From contig JAZDIP010000017.1 in NCBI GenBank assembly GCA_043804925.1, positions 12,687-76,686 on the forward strand: DNA of 64,000 nucleotides, written 5' to 3'. Source of the stretch: ChocPot-Mid sp043804925 (lineage in GTDB: Bacteria > Bacteroidota > Ignavibacteria > Kapaibacteriales > UBA2268). Below, one piece after another: positions 52,569 to 62,400 of this stretch. Positions within the stretch are counted from its first letter, which is position 1. Each line of letters opens with the position of its first letter. The notes below the pieces were generated by a model that saw only the letters and a program-made list of their open reading frames with translations, was not told where the DNA came from and searched no databases. A program made the translations under genes and the position numbers.

Positions 52569-54473
52569 ATGAAAAAGAGCATTACCAAATTGCAATTCTG
52601 CACGTTGCTACTATTATATTTTATTGCTTTATTGTTGCCAATAAACAATATAGCTATTGCCGGAGATGCAAAATTTAAAAATATTATCAGCCCCGGGAAT
52701 TTTGTATATATTGGCAGTACACTATCAGTAGTATTTGAAATCGAGAATATCGAGTCTTATCCGGTTACCGATTTAATGGTTTCAAGTACAATCAAAAATG
52801 CAAACGAAGAAGATGTTTATGGCTGGGATACGACATTAGCCGTATTGGAACCTCATTCTTTTTTGACATTGTCATCAAGTCCGCATTCATGGCTGGAGGA
52901 AGAACCGGGGATTTATACATTATACTTGCAGTGTTTCTCGGAAGTTGACATTAATCCCTCAAATAATAGCATGGAAATGGAGTTTGAAGTTAAAGAGCCG
53001 CCGGAACCTGCCCTTGAGTTTGATGTGGAACAACTCAGCTTTAAAATAAACTGGGACCACCCTTTTTCTTTGGTAGGACTTATTAATTTTAAATATGGTC
53101 CGCTTGAAGATGTGAAATATGTCAATGTAGTTGGAAAAAATGAAAAAACAAATACTGTTGATTGGATAGTAAAAAATTTAGCATTACTGCCATTCGATGT
53201 AGAACAAAAAATTTCATATTGTTTTGATTTTGGAAAACTGAATTATTTGGACGGTGAAAAAATCGAAACGATTGATATTGGCTTAATGTATGGCGATTCA
53301 ATTATTGACAACTATTTTGAGACCGATTACTGGTTTAAAACAATGGTAAATGTTATTAATTATGATGTAGGAATTGATAATCCACCTGACAGCGAGCCAA
53401 GTATTATTTTTGAATTAAGTGAACCGGCTTTTGAATTTACACCATATAAAACATGGGAGTATCGGGGTTGCAACGTACCAAACATTGAGTTAGATTATAC
53501 CAGAAGTCCCTCGAGTGCTACTTATGCGGGAGACCTGAATGCATGCGGACCTGCCGCCGCTTCAAACAGTATGCAATGGCTTTTGGAAAAACATCCGAAT
53601 CTCGATGACAACGGGCAGTCTCACAGGGAAAAAATGGTTGAACTCAGCAAAATGATGAACAGGGCAAATAATGAGGGAGTGAATACAGCACAAATAGTAA
53701 AAGCAAAGCTGGCATTTATTGATAAATACAAATTGCCAATATCGGTTAAATACCAAAGCCATTTTATAAGTGCCGATACGATACAATCACCTAATGGTGA
53801 GTTTGGGCATTATGCAAAGAACAAGAGCGATTCTGCGAGGAAACCACCGAAATGGGATTGGCTTTTAAGTGAATTTAAGAATGGGGAGGATATCGAAATT
53901 CTCTTTGGCTGGTATGACAGCACAGGAACAAGACATGGAGGGCACTGGGTAACTGTAACCGGTTTAAGCGAAGTTGGAAATTACAAGGGTCTTTACTTTA
54001 AGGATGACTTACTTCAGGGTGCTGATTCAGGAAGAAGAGAAATGTTTGTTAACTGGGTTGCCGGCACCGGCGGTTGGTCACGTCTTGCGGGATTCAGGGG
54101 ACCGAACAGTTATTGCTGGGCTGAAAGCGTGGTTTCCGAAAGCTATGATTCAACAGTTACTTTTGAAGCCGGAGCAGTTTTAGATAGAAGTGAAAACATA
54201 TTTAATGTTAGTGTTTGGGAAAATCCAAGTTCGGTTGATAAAGCTGTTAATATTTCATTTGAAATTACTGAGAACTATAATTTGAAGATTATTGTATTTG
54301 ATATAAATGGAAATGAAATTGCAAAAATATCCGAAAATAATTACTCCGAAGGAAAACACAAAATCGAGTGGAACGGTTTTGACTTCTCAGGTAAAAGAGT
54401 AGGTGCAGGAACATATTTCATAGTATTTAAAGCTAACGGAAAAGAGTATACAACAAAAATAATTAGGGAATAA
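52569..54473 (+). CDS. Secreted C39-like cysteine peptidase with C-terminal FlgD-type/T9SS domain
   Basis: A 634-residue exported protein, signal peptide to about residue 30 (NIAIAGD). An N-terminal CARDB-like beta-sandwich (NFVYIGSTLSVVFEIENIES ... DINPSNNSMEMEFEV) is followed by a middle domain, then a papain-like fold at about 325-500: nucleophile in LNACGPAAASNSM, histidine in GGHWVTVTGL and aspartate in YFKDDLLQG, the C39-like peptidase pattern. The last 90 residues (FNVSVWENPSSVDKAVNISFEI ... TKIIRE) match the FlgD Ig-like/T9SS sorting type. I start at ATG 52569 because GGAGG lies just upstream; ATG 52557 overlaps that site. Could process peptides outside the cell. Confidence 0.8.
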   Translation: MKKSITKLQFCTLLLLYFIALLLPINNIAIAGDAKFKNIISPGNFVYIGSTLSVVFEIENIESYPVTDLMVSSTIKNANEEDVYGWDTTLAVLEPHSFLTLSSSPHSWLEEEPGIYTLYLQCFSEVDINPSNNSMEMEFEVKEPPEPALEFDVEQLSFKINWDHPFSLVGLINFKYGPLEDVKYVNVVGKNEKTNTVDWIVKNLALLPFDVEQKISYCFDFGKLNYLDGEKIETIDIGLMYGDSIIDNYFETDYWFKTMVNVINYDVGIDNPPDSEPSIIFELSEPAFEFTPYKTWEYRGCNVPNIELDYTRSPSSATYAGDLNACGPAAASNSMQWLLEKHPNLDDNGQSHREKMVELSKMMNRANNEGVNTAQIVKAKLAFIDKYKLPISVKYQSHFISADTIQSPNGEFGHYAKNKSDSARKPPKWDWLLSEFKNGEDIEILFGWYDSTGTRHGGHWVTVTGLSEVGNYKGLYFKDDLLQGADSGRREMFVNWVAGTGGWSRLAGFRGPNSYCWAESVVSESYDSTVTFEAGAVLDRSENIFNVSVWENPSSVDKAVNISFEITENYNLKIIVFDINGNEIAKISENNYSEGKHKIEWNGFDFSGKRVGAGTYFIVFKANGKEYTTKIIRE

Positions 54474-54806
54474 TTGCTTTTTTTGTGTTAAGTGTTAAAT
54501 GTTAGGTGTTGAGTGGAATTTTGAATTTTAAGTTTTAAATTATTTTGATTTATCTTCCTGTGTCTGTCGAAGAATGAACTTGTCGAAGGATGAGGTTTTT
54601 AAAAGTCATTCCGGGCAAAGTGAGAAATCCCGTATTCAAATTTCTGGATTCTTCACTTTGCTCTGAATTACTTTTTTTATATTTATTTTCACTTTTTTCA
54701 AAAAAAGTGTAACATTTTGCATTTTCATGTGTTATATAAGTATATTCGTGAACAAAAGCGAAGAAACTATTAAAATTTTTATTCAATTAACTTTACTAGG
54801 TTTTTT
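54474..54806. other. Gap before the GLUG protein: repeats only
   Basis: GTTAAGTGTTAAATG and TTTAAGTTTTAAA words, CTTGTCGAAGGATGAGG words, and a GTCATTCCGGGCAAAG...CTTTGCTCTGAATTA inverted repeat (about 54608-54670) similar in its GTCATTCC end to 3173 and 3228. No gene seen. Confidence 0.5.
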
Positions 54807-57341
54807 ATGAGAAGAATAATTTCATATCTTGTAATAATATTCTTTGGATGCCTTTACCTTCGGGCACAGGTAGAGCCACCTGACACTGACGGTAATGGCT
54901 ACCGCAATATATCTACTTTAGACCACCTCCGCTGGATTAGCGAAAACGACAGCAGTTGGTCCTGGAATTTCGAGCTTGACAATGACATTGACGCAAGCGA
55001 CACGAGGAATTGGAATATCGGCGACCATGATAATAATCCAGATACACCTGATTCGGCAATGGGATTTAAACCAATAGGATGGCGAGAAAGTGATGGTACA
55101 CCGTTCGGATTCACCGGTAAATTTAAGGGTGCTAATTTTTTGATTAGCAATTTATTTATCTATCGCTCTAAAGAGCGTGGTGTCGGTTTTTTTGGATGTG
55201 TAAATGATAGTGGTTTAGTTGATTTCTTAGGAATAATAAATGCAGAAATTCATGGAAATATGGATGTTGGAATAATATGTGGTTCATTAAATTCTTATTT
55301 AAGCTCTAAAAGTGCAAGAATAAGCTACTCTTATAGTACTGGTAAAGTCGGAGGAAATAAATATGTTGGCGGATTTTGTGGAACAAACGATAATGGGATT
55401 ATCAACAATTGTCATTCAATCTGTGAAGTCCATGGAATTGGTGAATATTTAGGTGGATTTTGTGGTGATAACTATAATACAGAAGTAAGAGGTTCAATTA
55501 CAAATTGTTATTCAATCTGCAATGTTAAAGGAAATGGTTCTTATGTTGGTGGATTTTGTGGTGGAAATAAGTATTATGGCATTATTACTAATTGCTATTC
55601 ATCTGGAATTATTTCCGGGAATAAGTATGTTGGTGGATTTTGTGGATATAATGATAATATTATCACGAATTGTTATTCCTTAGTTGAAGTAAAAGGTTCG
55701 TCTGAAGTTGGTGGGTTTATTGGGATGATGAGTAGTTATGATAAATATGAGGTAACAAATTGTTTCTCAATTGGTGAAGTTGTCTGTTCAGGAGGAGATG
55801 TTGGTGGATTTTGTGGAGGTACTGATTATAATAGTATAAGTAATTGTTTTTGGGACATTGATAAATCAAAAAAAAGTACAAGCCGTGGAGGCACTGGTAA
55901 AACAACATTAGAAATGAAAACACCAAATACATATGATAATTGGGATTCCACAAGTGTATGGAATATAAAAGAGTCTGAATATCCAACGCTAAAAACTTTT
56001 ACAAATGAATTTTCCGGGAGTGGTTCTGGAACTAATGAAGAACCCTATCAAATTACAAATATACAACAGTTTCAGGAAATATTTTATAATCCTTCTGCAA
56101 GCTACATTATAACTCAAGATATGGATGCATCAGAAACAAAAAAATGGAATACCGGTAAAGGATATTATCCTGTATGCCAGTATTCTGGATTTACCGGGAA
56201 ATTAAATGGTAATGGTCATTTTATAAGGAATTTATATATAAACAGACCAAATGAAAGTGATATTGGAGTTTTTGGAACTGTTCGTGAAGGTATAGTTGAA
56301 AGTTTGAATACTTTATCAGTTGAGATTACTGGCAATAACCATGTAGGTGCTTTTTGTGGTCAGAATAATAATGGGAGATTATTAAATTCTTCTACAAGTG
56401 GAAATATTAAAGGAAGTTGGGGTATAGGTGGCTTTGTCGGTTTGAATTGTTATAAAGATATTGGAATTATTGTCAACTGTTCTTCAGAATGTAAAATTAT
56501 TGGAGAATCCAATGTCGGAGGTTTTTGTGGGAGTAATGATTTTGGTTATATCATTCAATCCAGCTCGTTAAGTACTATTGATAGTTGTTTCTGGCAGGCA
56601 GGAGGTTTTTGTGGGAGTAATCAACTCAGTATCATCTCAAAGTGTTTTTCCTTAGGAAAAGTTAATGGAGGTCAATATGCTGGTGGTTTTTGCGGTAATA
56701 ATGATCGGACTATCATTAGTAATTGTTTTTCTAGGGAAAATGTTAAAGGTAAAATATTTGTTGGGGGATTCGTTGCAATAAACAGAAGTAGCGAAATCTC
56801 AAAATGTTATTCAGAATGTACTATCCAAGGCGATTCTTCGGTTGGTGCTTTTTGTAGTATAAATAGTTCAGTTTACTCTGTGATTGATGATTCATATTGG
56901 GATTTAGAAACTTCAAACATATTAATAAGTGATGGCGGCGAAGGAAAAACCACAACCGAAATGAAAACACAAAATACATTTGTTAACTGGGACTTCGAAA
57001 ATATCTGGGCTATTGACCCTAATACTAATGACGGCTATCCATACCTTCAAGGATTTCCAATTGTTTCTGTTGAAGAAAATGGGAAAAAAGCTGATAATGA
57101 TTTAATTTCAATCTACCCAAATCCCGCAACTGATTTTTTGTGTATTGAAAATAATAGTGAAAGTCAAATAAAGAAAATCGAGATTTTTAATTTACTTGGA
57201 GAAAAAGTCTTGTTATTTGTAAATGATAACGGCTCACAAACAATTAAAATTAACATTAGCGGATTACAAATTGGCAATTATTATTTGAAGGTAATTCATG
57301 ACAATGAAGTTGCAATAAAAAATTTTTTAGTTTTCAGATAA
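54807..57341 (+). CDS. Secreted GLUG-repeat protein with T9SS type A sorting domain
   Basis: An 844-residue exported protein with a signal peptide to about residue 20 (YLRAQ). Two similar halves (about 25-400 and 405-760) each open with a D-x-DASxTxxWN block and contain GLUG-type repeats. These read VGGFCG..NDNGIINNCHS..EVxG at about 30-40 residue spacing, with about eighteen GGF(C/V/I)G-like units overall. GLUG repeats form adhesive beta solenoids. Both halves end with a GGxGKTTxEMKTxNTxxNWD block. The C-terminal sorting domain (VSIYPNPATDFLCIEN ... IKNFLVFR) targets it to the surface. The stop codon begins a repeat module. Confidence 0.88.
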   Translation: MRRIISYLVIIFFGCLYLRAQVEPPDTDGNGYRNISTLDHLRWISENDSSWSWNFELDNDIDASDTRNWNIGDHDNNPDTPDSAMGFKPIGWRESDGTPFGFTGKFKGANFLISNLFIYRSKERGVGFFGCVNDSGLVDFLGIINAEIHGNMDVGIICGSLNSYLSSKSARISYSYSTGKVGGNKYVGGFCGTNDNGIINNCHSICEVHGIGEYLGGFCGDNYNTEVRGSITNCYSICNVKGNGSYVGGFCGGNKYYGIITNCYSSGIISGNKYVGGFCGYNDNIITNCYSLVEVKGSSEVGGFIGMMSSYDKYEVTNCFSIGEVVCSGGDVGGFCGGTDYNSISNCFWDIDKSKKSTSRGGTGKTTLEMKTPNTYDNWDSTSVWNIKESEYPTLKTFTNEFSGSGSGTNEEPYQITNIQQFQEIFYNPSASYIITQDMDASETKKWNTGKGYYPVCQYSGFTGKLNGNGHFIRNLYINRPNESDIGVFGTVREGIVESLNTLSVEITGNNHVGAFCGQNNNGRLLNSSTSGNIKGSWGIGGFVGLNCYKDIGIIVNCSSECKIIGESNVGGFCGSNDFGYIIQSSSLSTIDSCFWQAGGFCGSNQLSIISKCFSLGKVNGGQYAGGFCGNNDRTIISNCFSRENVKGKIFVGGFVAINRSSEISKCYSECTIQGDSSVGAFCSINSSVYSVIDDSYWDLETSNILISDGGEGKTTTEMKTQNTFVNWDFENIWAIDPNTNDGYPYLQGFPIVSVEENGKKADNDLISIYPNPATDFLCIENNSESQIKKIEIFNLLGEKVLLFVNDNGSQTIKINISGLQIGNYYLKVIHDNEVAIKNFLVFR

Positions 57342-57386
57342 CTCTCAACACTTAACTCCAAACTCTCAACTCTCAACTCTCAACTA
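57339..57386 (+). repeat. CTCTCAACACTTAACTCC module starting at a stop codon
   Basis: Iterated AACTCTCAACT words beginning at the TAA of the GLUG gene; the complement (GAGTTGAGAGTT) occurs at 34895-34917. Confidence 0.7.
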
Positions 57387-57446
57387 AAAAATATAGTTAT
57401 ATTTATAATAATTGCTAATTCGTCAATAAGCATTAAATTTGACATT

Positions 57447-58577
57447 ATGAGAATAGCATATTTATCAACGTTTTATCCTTTCAGGGGTGGCATTGCACAG
57501 TTCAATGCTTCACTTTATCGTGAATTTGAAAAAAATCACGACATAAAAGCATTTACTTTCAAACGGCAGTATCCGAATATATTATTCCCGGGACAAAGCC
57601 AGTTTGTTACTGAAACAGACAAACCGGATATTATTGAATCGGAAAGAGTATTAGATACAATTAATCCTTTAACATATCTGTCAGCTCCGAGAGTAATCAG
57701 TCAATTCAAACCTGATATGCTTCTTATGAAATTCTGGATGCCTTTTTTTTCTCCTTCGCTTGGCTGGACAGCAAGAACTTTGAAGAAAAGAGGCGTGAAG
57801 ATAATCAGTATTCTTGACAATGTGATTCCTCATGAACGCAGACCGGGGGATATGGCTTTGATTAAATTTTATTTGAATCAAAATCATGCTTTTATAGTTA
57901 TGTGTGATGCTGTGAAAAATGATTTGCTGAGCATTAAACCTGATGCATTATTTACTCAGCAACCACACCCTTTGTACGACCATTTTGGGGAAAAGAAAGA
58001 TAAAACCGAAGCAAGACGATTTTTGAATTTACCTGAAGACAAGAAGATTCTTCTCTTTTTCGGTTTCATAAGAGAGTATAAGGGTTTGGATTTACTTCTG
58101 GGATCTGTCAGTAAATTACCCGACGATTATTTACTTGTTATTGCCGGTGAAGTTTATGGGAAGTTCGATGAATATGATGAGCAAATCAAATCTTTGGAAA
58201 TTGCTGATAAAGTCAAAAAATTTGTGAGGTACATTAATGACGATGAAGTTCCGTTATTTTTCTCAGCGGCAGATGTTTGCGTTCAGCCGTATAAATCTGC
58301 TACACAGAGCGGAATCGCAGGAATATCCTATCATTTCGATTTGCCAATGATTGCGACAAATGTGGGTGGTTTGAAGGAAATGATTGAACCATACGGAACA
58401 GGTATTATCGTTGATAAACCGGATGTTGATTTGCTGACAAATGCAATAAAGGAATATTTTATTGGTGATAAATCAGAAAAGTTAAAGGAAAACATAAAGG
58501 TATTTAAAGAAATATGCTCGTGGAAAAATTTGGCGAAAGCGATTGAGGAATTGAATAATCGAATAACTGAAAAATAG
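57447..58577 (+). CDS. Family 4 (GT-B) glycosyltransferase
   Basis: A 376-residue GT-B enzyme. The N-terminal domain begins MRIAYLSTFYPFRGGIAQFN with the glycine-rich acceptor loop. The C-terminal domain carries ILLFFGFIREYKGLDLLL and the donor motif E-x7-E region PYKSATQSGIAGISYHFDLPMIATNVGGLKE. Probably transfers a sugar in polysaccharide or glycolipid assembly. A single gene flanked by repeats. Confidence 0.9.
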   Translation: MRIAYLSTFYPFRGGIAQFNASLYREFEKNHDIKAFTFKRQYPNILFPGQSQFVTETDKPDIIESERVLDTINPLTYLSAPRVISQFKPDMLLMKFWMPFFSPSLGWTARTLKKRGVKIISILDNVIPHERRPGDMALIKFYLNQNHAFIVMCDAVKNDLLSIKPDALFTQQPHPLYDHFGEKKDKTEARRFLNLPEDKKILLFFGFIREYKGLDLLLGSVSKLPDDYLLVIAGEVYGKFDEYDEQIKSLEIADKVKKFVRYINDDEVPLFFSAADVCVQPYKSATQSGIAGISYHFDLPMIATNVGGLKEMIEPYGTGIIVDKPDVDLLTNAIKEYFIGDKSEKLKENIKVFKEICSWKNLAKAIEELNNRITEK

Positions 58578-58820
58578 AATGCCTGAAAGAAATAATTGTA
58601 CAGAGTTTCACAGAGAAGAAAAAAAGAATTATAATTTTCAATTTAAACCTTATTTATTGCTTTGTGTTCCTTGTGAAAATACTTTGTGAACTTAGTGTTA
58701 AAATGACTTTTAAAATTTAATTGGAGTTTTGAGGAAAAGGATTCAAAGTTTGAATTTAATATCTGGATTCTTCGCTATCGCTCATAATGACTAACAACAG
58801 AAAACCGATAACAAAAAAAC
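58578..58820. other. Gap before the amino-acid permease
   Basis: CAGAGTTTCACAGAG word, TGTGTTCCTTGTGAAAATAC words and a CTGGATTCTTCGCTATCGCTC REP-like word. No gene or terminator recognised. Confidence 0.4.
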
Positions 58821-60263
58821 ATGGAATTAAAAGATAAAAGCGGGCTTATACCAAAACTGGGACTATTCCTTACAACTGCGATTGTAATCGGTGCCGTGAT
58901 AGGTTCGGGTATTTTCAAAAAGCCGGCTTTGATGGCAGAACAGTTGGGTTCTCCCGAGTTGTTGCTTGCTATATGGGTAATTGCAGGTGTAATTACTCTT
59001 TTCGGAGCATTAACGAATGCAGAAATTGCAAGCATTATACCTGTTACCGGAGGTCAGTATATTTATTTCCGTGAAATGTATGGCGATTTTTATGCATATC
59101 TTTACGGCTGGGCTGTACTTGTTGTTATTCAGACCGGTTCCATTGCTTCAATCATATATATTTTTGCTCATTACACCGGTTACTTTTTCGCATTACCAAG
59201 ATTTTCACCGGATATTGAAAACAATTTTATAATTCATATTCCTTTTATCGGTACCATTTTTCCTTTGCGGGAAATAGGAGAAAAGCTAATTGCAATCGGA
59301 GTATTATTTTTTCTGACAATCGTTAATTATCTCGGAGTGATTTTCGGTGGAAGTTTGTCTGCATTTTTTACAGTAATGAAAGTTGCGGCAATTCTGATTA
59401 TTGTTGTTCTTGGGTTTTCTCTTGGTGACGGTTCTTTTGCAAATTTTGCCACAGATACACCCGGCTTTGCTATTAATGCAGGACTTTTCAGCGGGATTAT
59501 GATTGCTCTTTCAGGTGCTTTTTGGGCTTACGACGGTTGGAATAATATTACATATATTGCAGGAGAGGTAAAAAATTCGCAAAGGAATATTCCATTGGCT
59601 CTTATCATTGGAACTGTAATAATCATAGCAGTCTATTTACTAATAAACCTTGCTTATCTTTATATCTTACCGGTTGAACAGATGGCAGGTTCAAAACTGG
59701 TAGCTTCGGATATGGCTTCTGCAGTACTTGGTCCTATCGGCGGAGGTTTGATTGCCGCGGCAGTGATGATTTCTACATTCGGTACTGCAAACGGGACAAT
59801 CATGGTGAGTGCAAGGGTTTACTTTGCAATGTCGCGGGAAAATTTATTCTTTAAGAAAATAGGTGAGACTCACCCAAGATTCAGCACTCCGGCAAATGCT
59901 CTTTTGATACAAGCGGTTTGGACTGCACTGCTTATTCTCAGCGGTACATTTGACATTTTAACCGATATGCTGATATTCATCAGTTGGATTTTCTACGGTA
60001 TGGGTGCGTATGGTGTTTTTGTTTTGAGGAAGAAATTGCCCGATACTCACAGACCTTACAAAGTAATCGGATATCCGTGGATACCTGCAATATTTGTTGC
60101 CTTTGCCGCTGTCTTTGTGTTCTTCACACTGTATAACGACATTGTAAATTACGCTAATGGGCATAGCGAAATAATCAATTCAGTTTTTGGTTTGATACTT
60201 GTCGCAACGGGAATTCCGCTGTATGCTTATTTTAATAAGAAGCGGAAAACAAGTGCTACTTAA
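58821..60263 (+). CDS. APC-family amino-acid permease
   Basis: A 480-residue inner-membrane transporter with about 12 transmembrane segments. TM1 contains the APC substrate-binding break VIGAVIGSGIFKKPALM. TM6 carries SGAFWAYDGWNNITYIAGEVKNSQRNIP, the conserved FAYDGW...GE.KNP..NIP pattern of the LAT/serine-threonine exchanger-like subgroup. Substrate likely a neutral or branched amino acid; not determinable. No neighbouring metabolic gene. Confidence 0.92.
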   Translation: MELKDKSGLIPKLGLFLTTAIVIGAVIGSGIFKKPALMAEQLGSPELLLAIWVIAGVITLFGALTNAEIASIIPVTGGQYIYFREMYGDFYAYLYGWAVLVVIQTGSIASIIYIFAHYTGYFFALPRFSPDIENNFIIHIPFIGTIFPLREIGEKLIAIGVLFFLTIVNYLGVIFGGSLSAFFTVMKVAAILIIVVLGFSLGDGSFANFATDTPGFAINAGLFSGIMIALSGAFWAYDGWNNITYIAGEVKNSQRNIPLALIIGTVIIIAVYLLINLAYLYILPVEQMAGSKLVASDMASAVLGPIGGGLIAAAVMISTFGTANGTIMVSARVYFAMSRENLFFKKIGETHPRFSTPANALLIQAVWTALLILSGTFDILTDMLIFISWIFYGMGAYGVFVLRKKLPDTHRPYKVIGYPWIPAIFVAFAAVFVFFTLYNDIVNYANGHSEIINSVFGLILVATGIPLYAYFNKKRKTSAT

Positions 60264-60770
60264 ATATAATAACTCTATGAACTCAAAGAGTTAGTTACAC
60301 AGAGTTTCGCCAAGGAGGCACAGAGAGCCACTGAGAAAGACAAATGTCTGAACCGCTGATTAAACTGATTTAACTGATTATTTTCATAGTCGTGAAAAAG
60401 TGAAACGTGAAACTTGAGACGGAAGAATTTAACCAAAAAGGGCACAAAGTTATTACATAAAGGGCACAAAGCATAGCAAGAAACCCCGATTGTAGCTGAT
60501 TATTGGATTTCACTGATTTTTTACTGTCAGTTGTAACAACTGACAGAACAGAATAATTTCTAAATTTCTATCTTTCTAATTTCTCCATTCCCACTACCCT
60601 TTGATTACAAAAACTAAATCATTTAACAGAAAATTGGATTGTTTGGGTACTATTTATTGTCTAATATGAATTATTTCATTAAATTTGTTGCTCAATTTTG
60701 AAGAAATAGCTTTTTAAAATAGAAAATATATAGATTAGCATAAATTTTAATATTAAATAAGGATTAGTAC
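60264..60770. repeat. Repeat-rich gap before atpD (507 bases)
   Basis: From 60290: AGTTACACAGAGTTTCGCC and CACAGAG words, GCTGATTAAACTGATTTAAC words, GTGAAAAAGTGAAACGTGAAAC words, AAAGGGCACAAAG words (two copies), CTGATTATTGGATTTCAC, and GACTGTCAGTT/ACAACTGACAG complementary words (60525-60545). 60600-60770 is plain AT-rich and ends in AAGGA before atpD. No gene seen. Confidence 0.65.
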
Positions 60771-62180
60771 ATGAATACAGGAAAAATTGTCCAGGTCATA
60801 GGTCCGGTAGTTGACGTCGAATTTACCGAGGGAAATATACCGGCAGTGTTGAACGCTCTTTACATTATGAGAAAAAATGTCGATACAGGTGAAGAACAAA
60901 AACTTGTTTGCGAAGTACAACAGCACCTTGGAGAAGATAGAGTTCGCTCGGTTGCAATGGATTCCACTGACGGTCTTGTTCGGGGTATGGAAGTAATTGA
61001 TACAGGTGGAACGATTATGATACCCGTTGGTCCTGAAGTTTTAGGCCGCTTGATTAATATCACAGGGGACCCAATTGACGAAAAAGGACCAGTCATCACA
61101 AAAGAAAAATACTCGTTGCATAGACCCTCACCCAAGTTTGAAGACCTAAGTACTTCAACCGAAATGTTCGAAACAGGAATTAAAGTTATTGACTTAATCG
61201 AACCGTTTACCAAAGGAGGGAAAACAGGTTTATTCGGTGGAGCAGGTGTTGGTAAAACCGTTATTATCCAGGAGTTAATCCATAATATTGCCAAGCATCA
61301 CGGCGGTTATTCATGTTTCGCCGGTGTCGGCGAAAGAACACGTGAAGGAAATGACCTTTACCTCGAAATGCAGGAATCAGGAGTTATTGACAAGACTGCA
61401 CTTGTATTCGGACAGATGAACGAACCTCCGGGTGCACGTTCAAGAGTCGCTTTGACTGCTTTGACTATTGCTGAATATTTCCGCGACACAGAAGGTAAAG
61501 ACGTATTGCTTTTCATTGACAATATTTTCCGTTTTATACAGGCAGGTTCAGAAGTATCCGCTTTACTCGGAAGAATGCCTTCAGCTGTTGGTTATCAACC
61601 AACCCTTGCAAGCGAACTTGGTGCTTTGGAAGAAAGAATTGCTTCAACAAAGAAGGGCTCAATTACATCTGTACAGGCAATTTACGTTCCTGCCGACGAC
61701 TTAACAGACCCTGCTCCGGCAAATACTTTCTCGCACCTTGACGCAATAACTGTTCTTTCGCGTGATATTGCAACCTTGGGTCTTTATCCGGCAGTTGACC
61801 CCTTGGATTCGACTTCAAGAATTATGGACCCGCATGCAATTGGTCATGAACATTACAATACAGCTATGAACGTCAGGTTAGTACTTCAAAAGTACAAAGA
61901 CCTCCAAGATATTATTAATATACTTGGTATGGATGAGTTATCGGAAGAAGATAAACAATCTGTTTACCGTGCAAGGAAGGTTCAAAAATTCTTCTCACAA
62001 CCATTTGCAGTTGCAGAACAGTTTACCGGTTACCAGGGCAGATACGTGAAAATCGAAGATACTATCGCCGGATTTAAGGCAATTATCAGCGGTGAGTGCG
62101 ATGAAATTTCGGAATCACTCTTCAGCTATGCAGGAACAATTGACGAAGTTATAGATAGGGCAAAGAAAGAAGGAAATTAA
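60771..62180 (+). CDS. atpD: ATP synthase F1 subunit beta
   Basis: A 469-residue catalytic beta subunit. The P-loop GGAGVGKT is at 156-163, GERTREGND at 187-195 holds the catalytic glutamate, and the DELSEEDK motif that contacts gamma is present near the end. Fully conserved throughout. In FCB bacteria beta and epsilon genes often form a separate cluster from the other F1Fo genes, as here. AAGGA upstream supports the start. A 220-base repeat-containing gap follows before atpC. Confidence 0.98.
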   Translation: MNTGKIVQVIGPVVDVEFTEGNIPAVLNALYIMRKNVDTGEEQKLVCEVQQHLGEDRVRSVAMDSTDGLVRGMEVIDTGGTIMIPVGPEVLGRLINITGDPIDEKGPVITKEKYSLHRPSPKFEDLSTSTEMFETGIKVIDLIEPFTKGGKTGLFGGAGVGKTVIIQELIHNIAKHHGGYSCFAGVGERTREGNDLYLEMQESGVIDKTALVFGQMNEPPGARSRVALTALTIAEYFRDTEGKDVLLFIDNIFRFIQAGSEVSALLGRMPSAVGYQPTLASELGALEERIASTKKGSITSVQAIYVPADDLTDPAPANTFSHLDAITVLSRDIATLGLYPAVDPLDSTSRIMDPHAIGHEHYNTAMNVRLVLQKYKDLQDIINILGMDELSEEDKQSVYRARKVQKFFSQPFAVAEQFTGYQGRYVKIEDTIAGFKAIISGECDEISESLFSYAGTIDEVIDRAKKEGN

Positions 62181-62217
62181 TTGATAATTGTTAATTGTCA
62201 ATTGTTAATTGAAAAGG
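62178..62217 (+). repeat. TTAATTG-type module starting at a stop codon
   Basis: The atpD TAA opens an iterated TTGTTAATTG/TTGATAATTG string ending TTGAAAAGG. Confidence 0.75.
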
Positions 62218-62221
62218 ATAA

Positions 62222-62330
62222 ATAGCCATGAGTTTTTACTCGTGGATTTAAGAGCTCCTAATAGTTTTAGGGCTTCAGTCTCGACAGAAGAGAAGGCTGT
62301 TGGTCCTAAGTGAAATGAAGGAATGAAGAA
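62222..62330. repeat. REP-like hairpin element between atpD and atpC
   Basis: CCATGAGTTTTTACTCGTGG (62226-62245) forms a hairpin (CCATGAGT with ACTCGTGG). It is followed by GAGCTCCTAATAGTTTTAGGGCTTCAG, which is partly self-complementary. The AATAGCCA start resembles 17167. It lies inside what should be a two-gene operon. Confidence 0.5.
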
Positions 62331-62400
62331 TAGTAAATTGGTATTTTAAATTGATTTTAAATTTTAAATTGAAGTTTTTAAATTATTAACTGAGGAATAA

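Noticed and set aside
60275..60300. AACTCTATGAACTCAAAGAGTT as terminator after the permease
   Set aside because: A five-base stem without a T run; it is more likely part of the repeat string.
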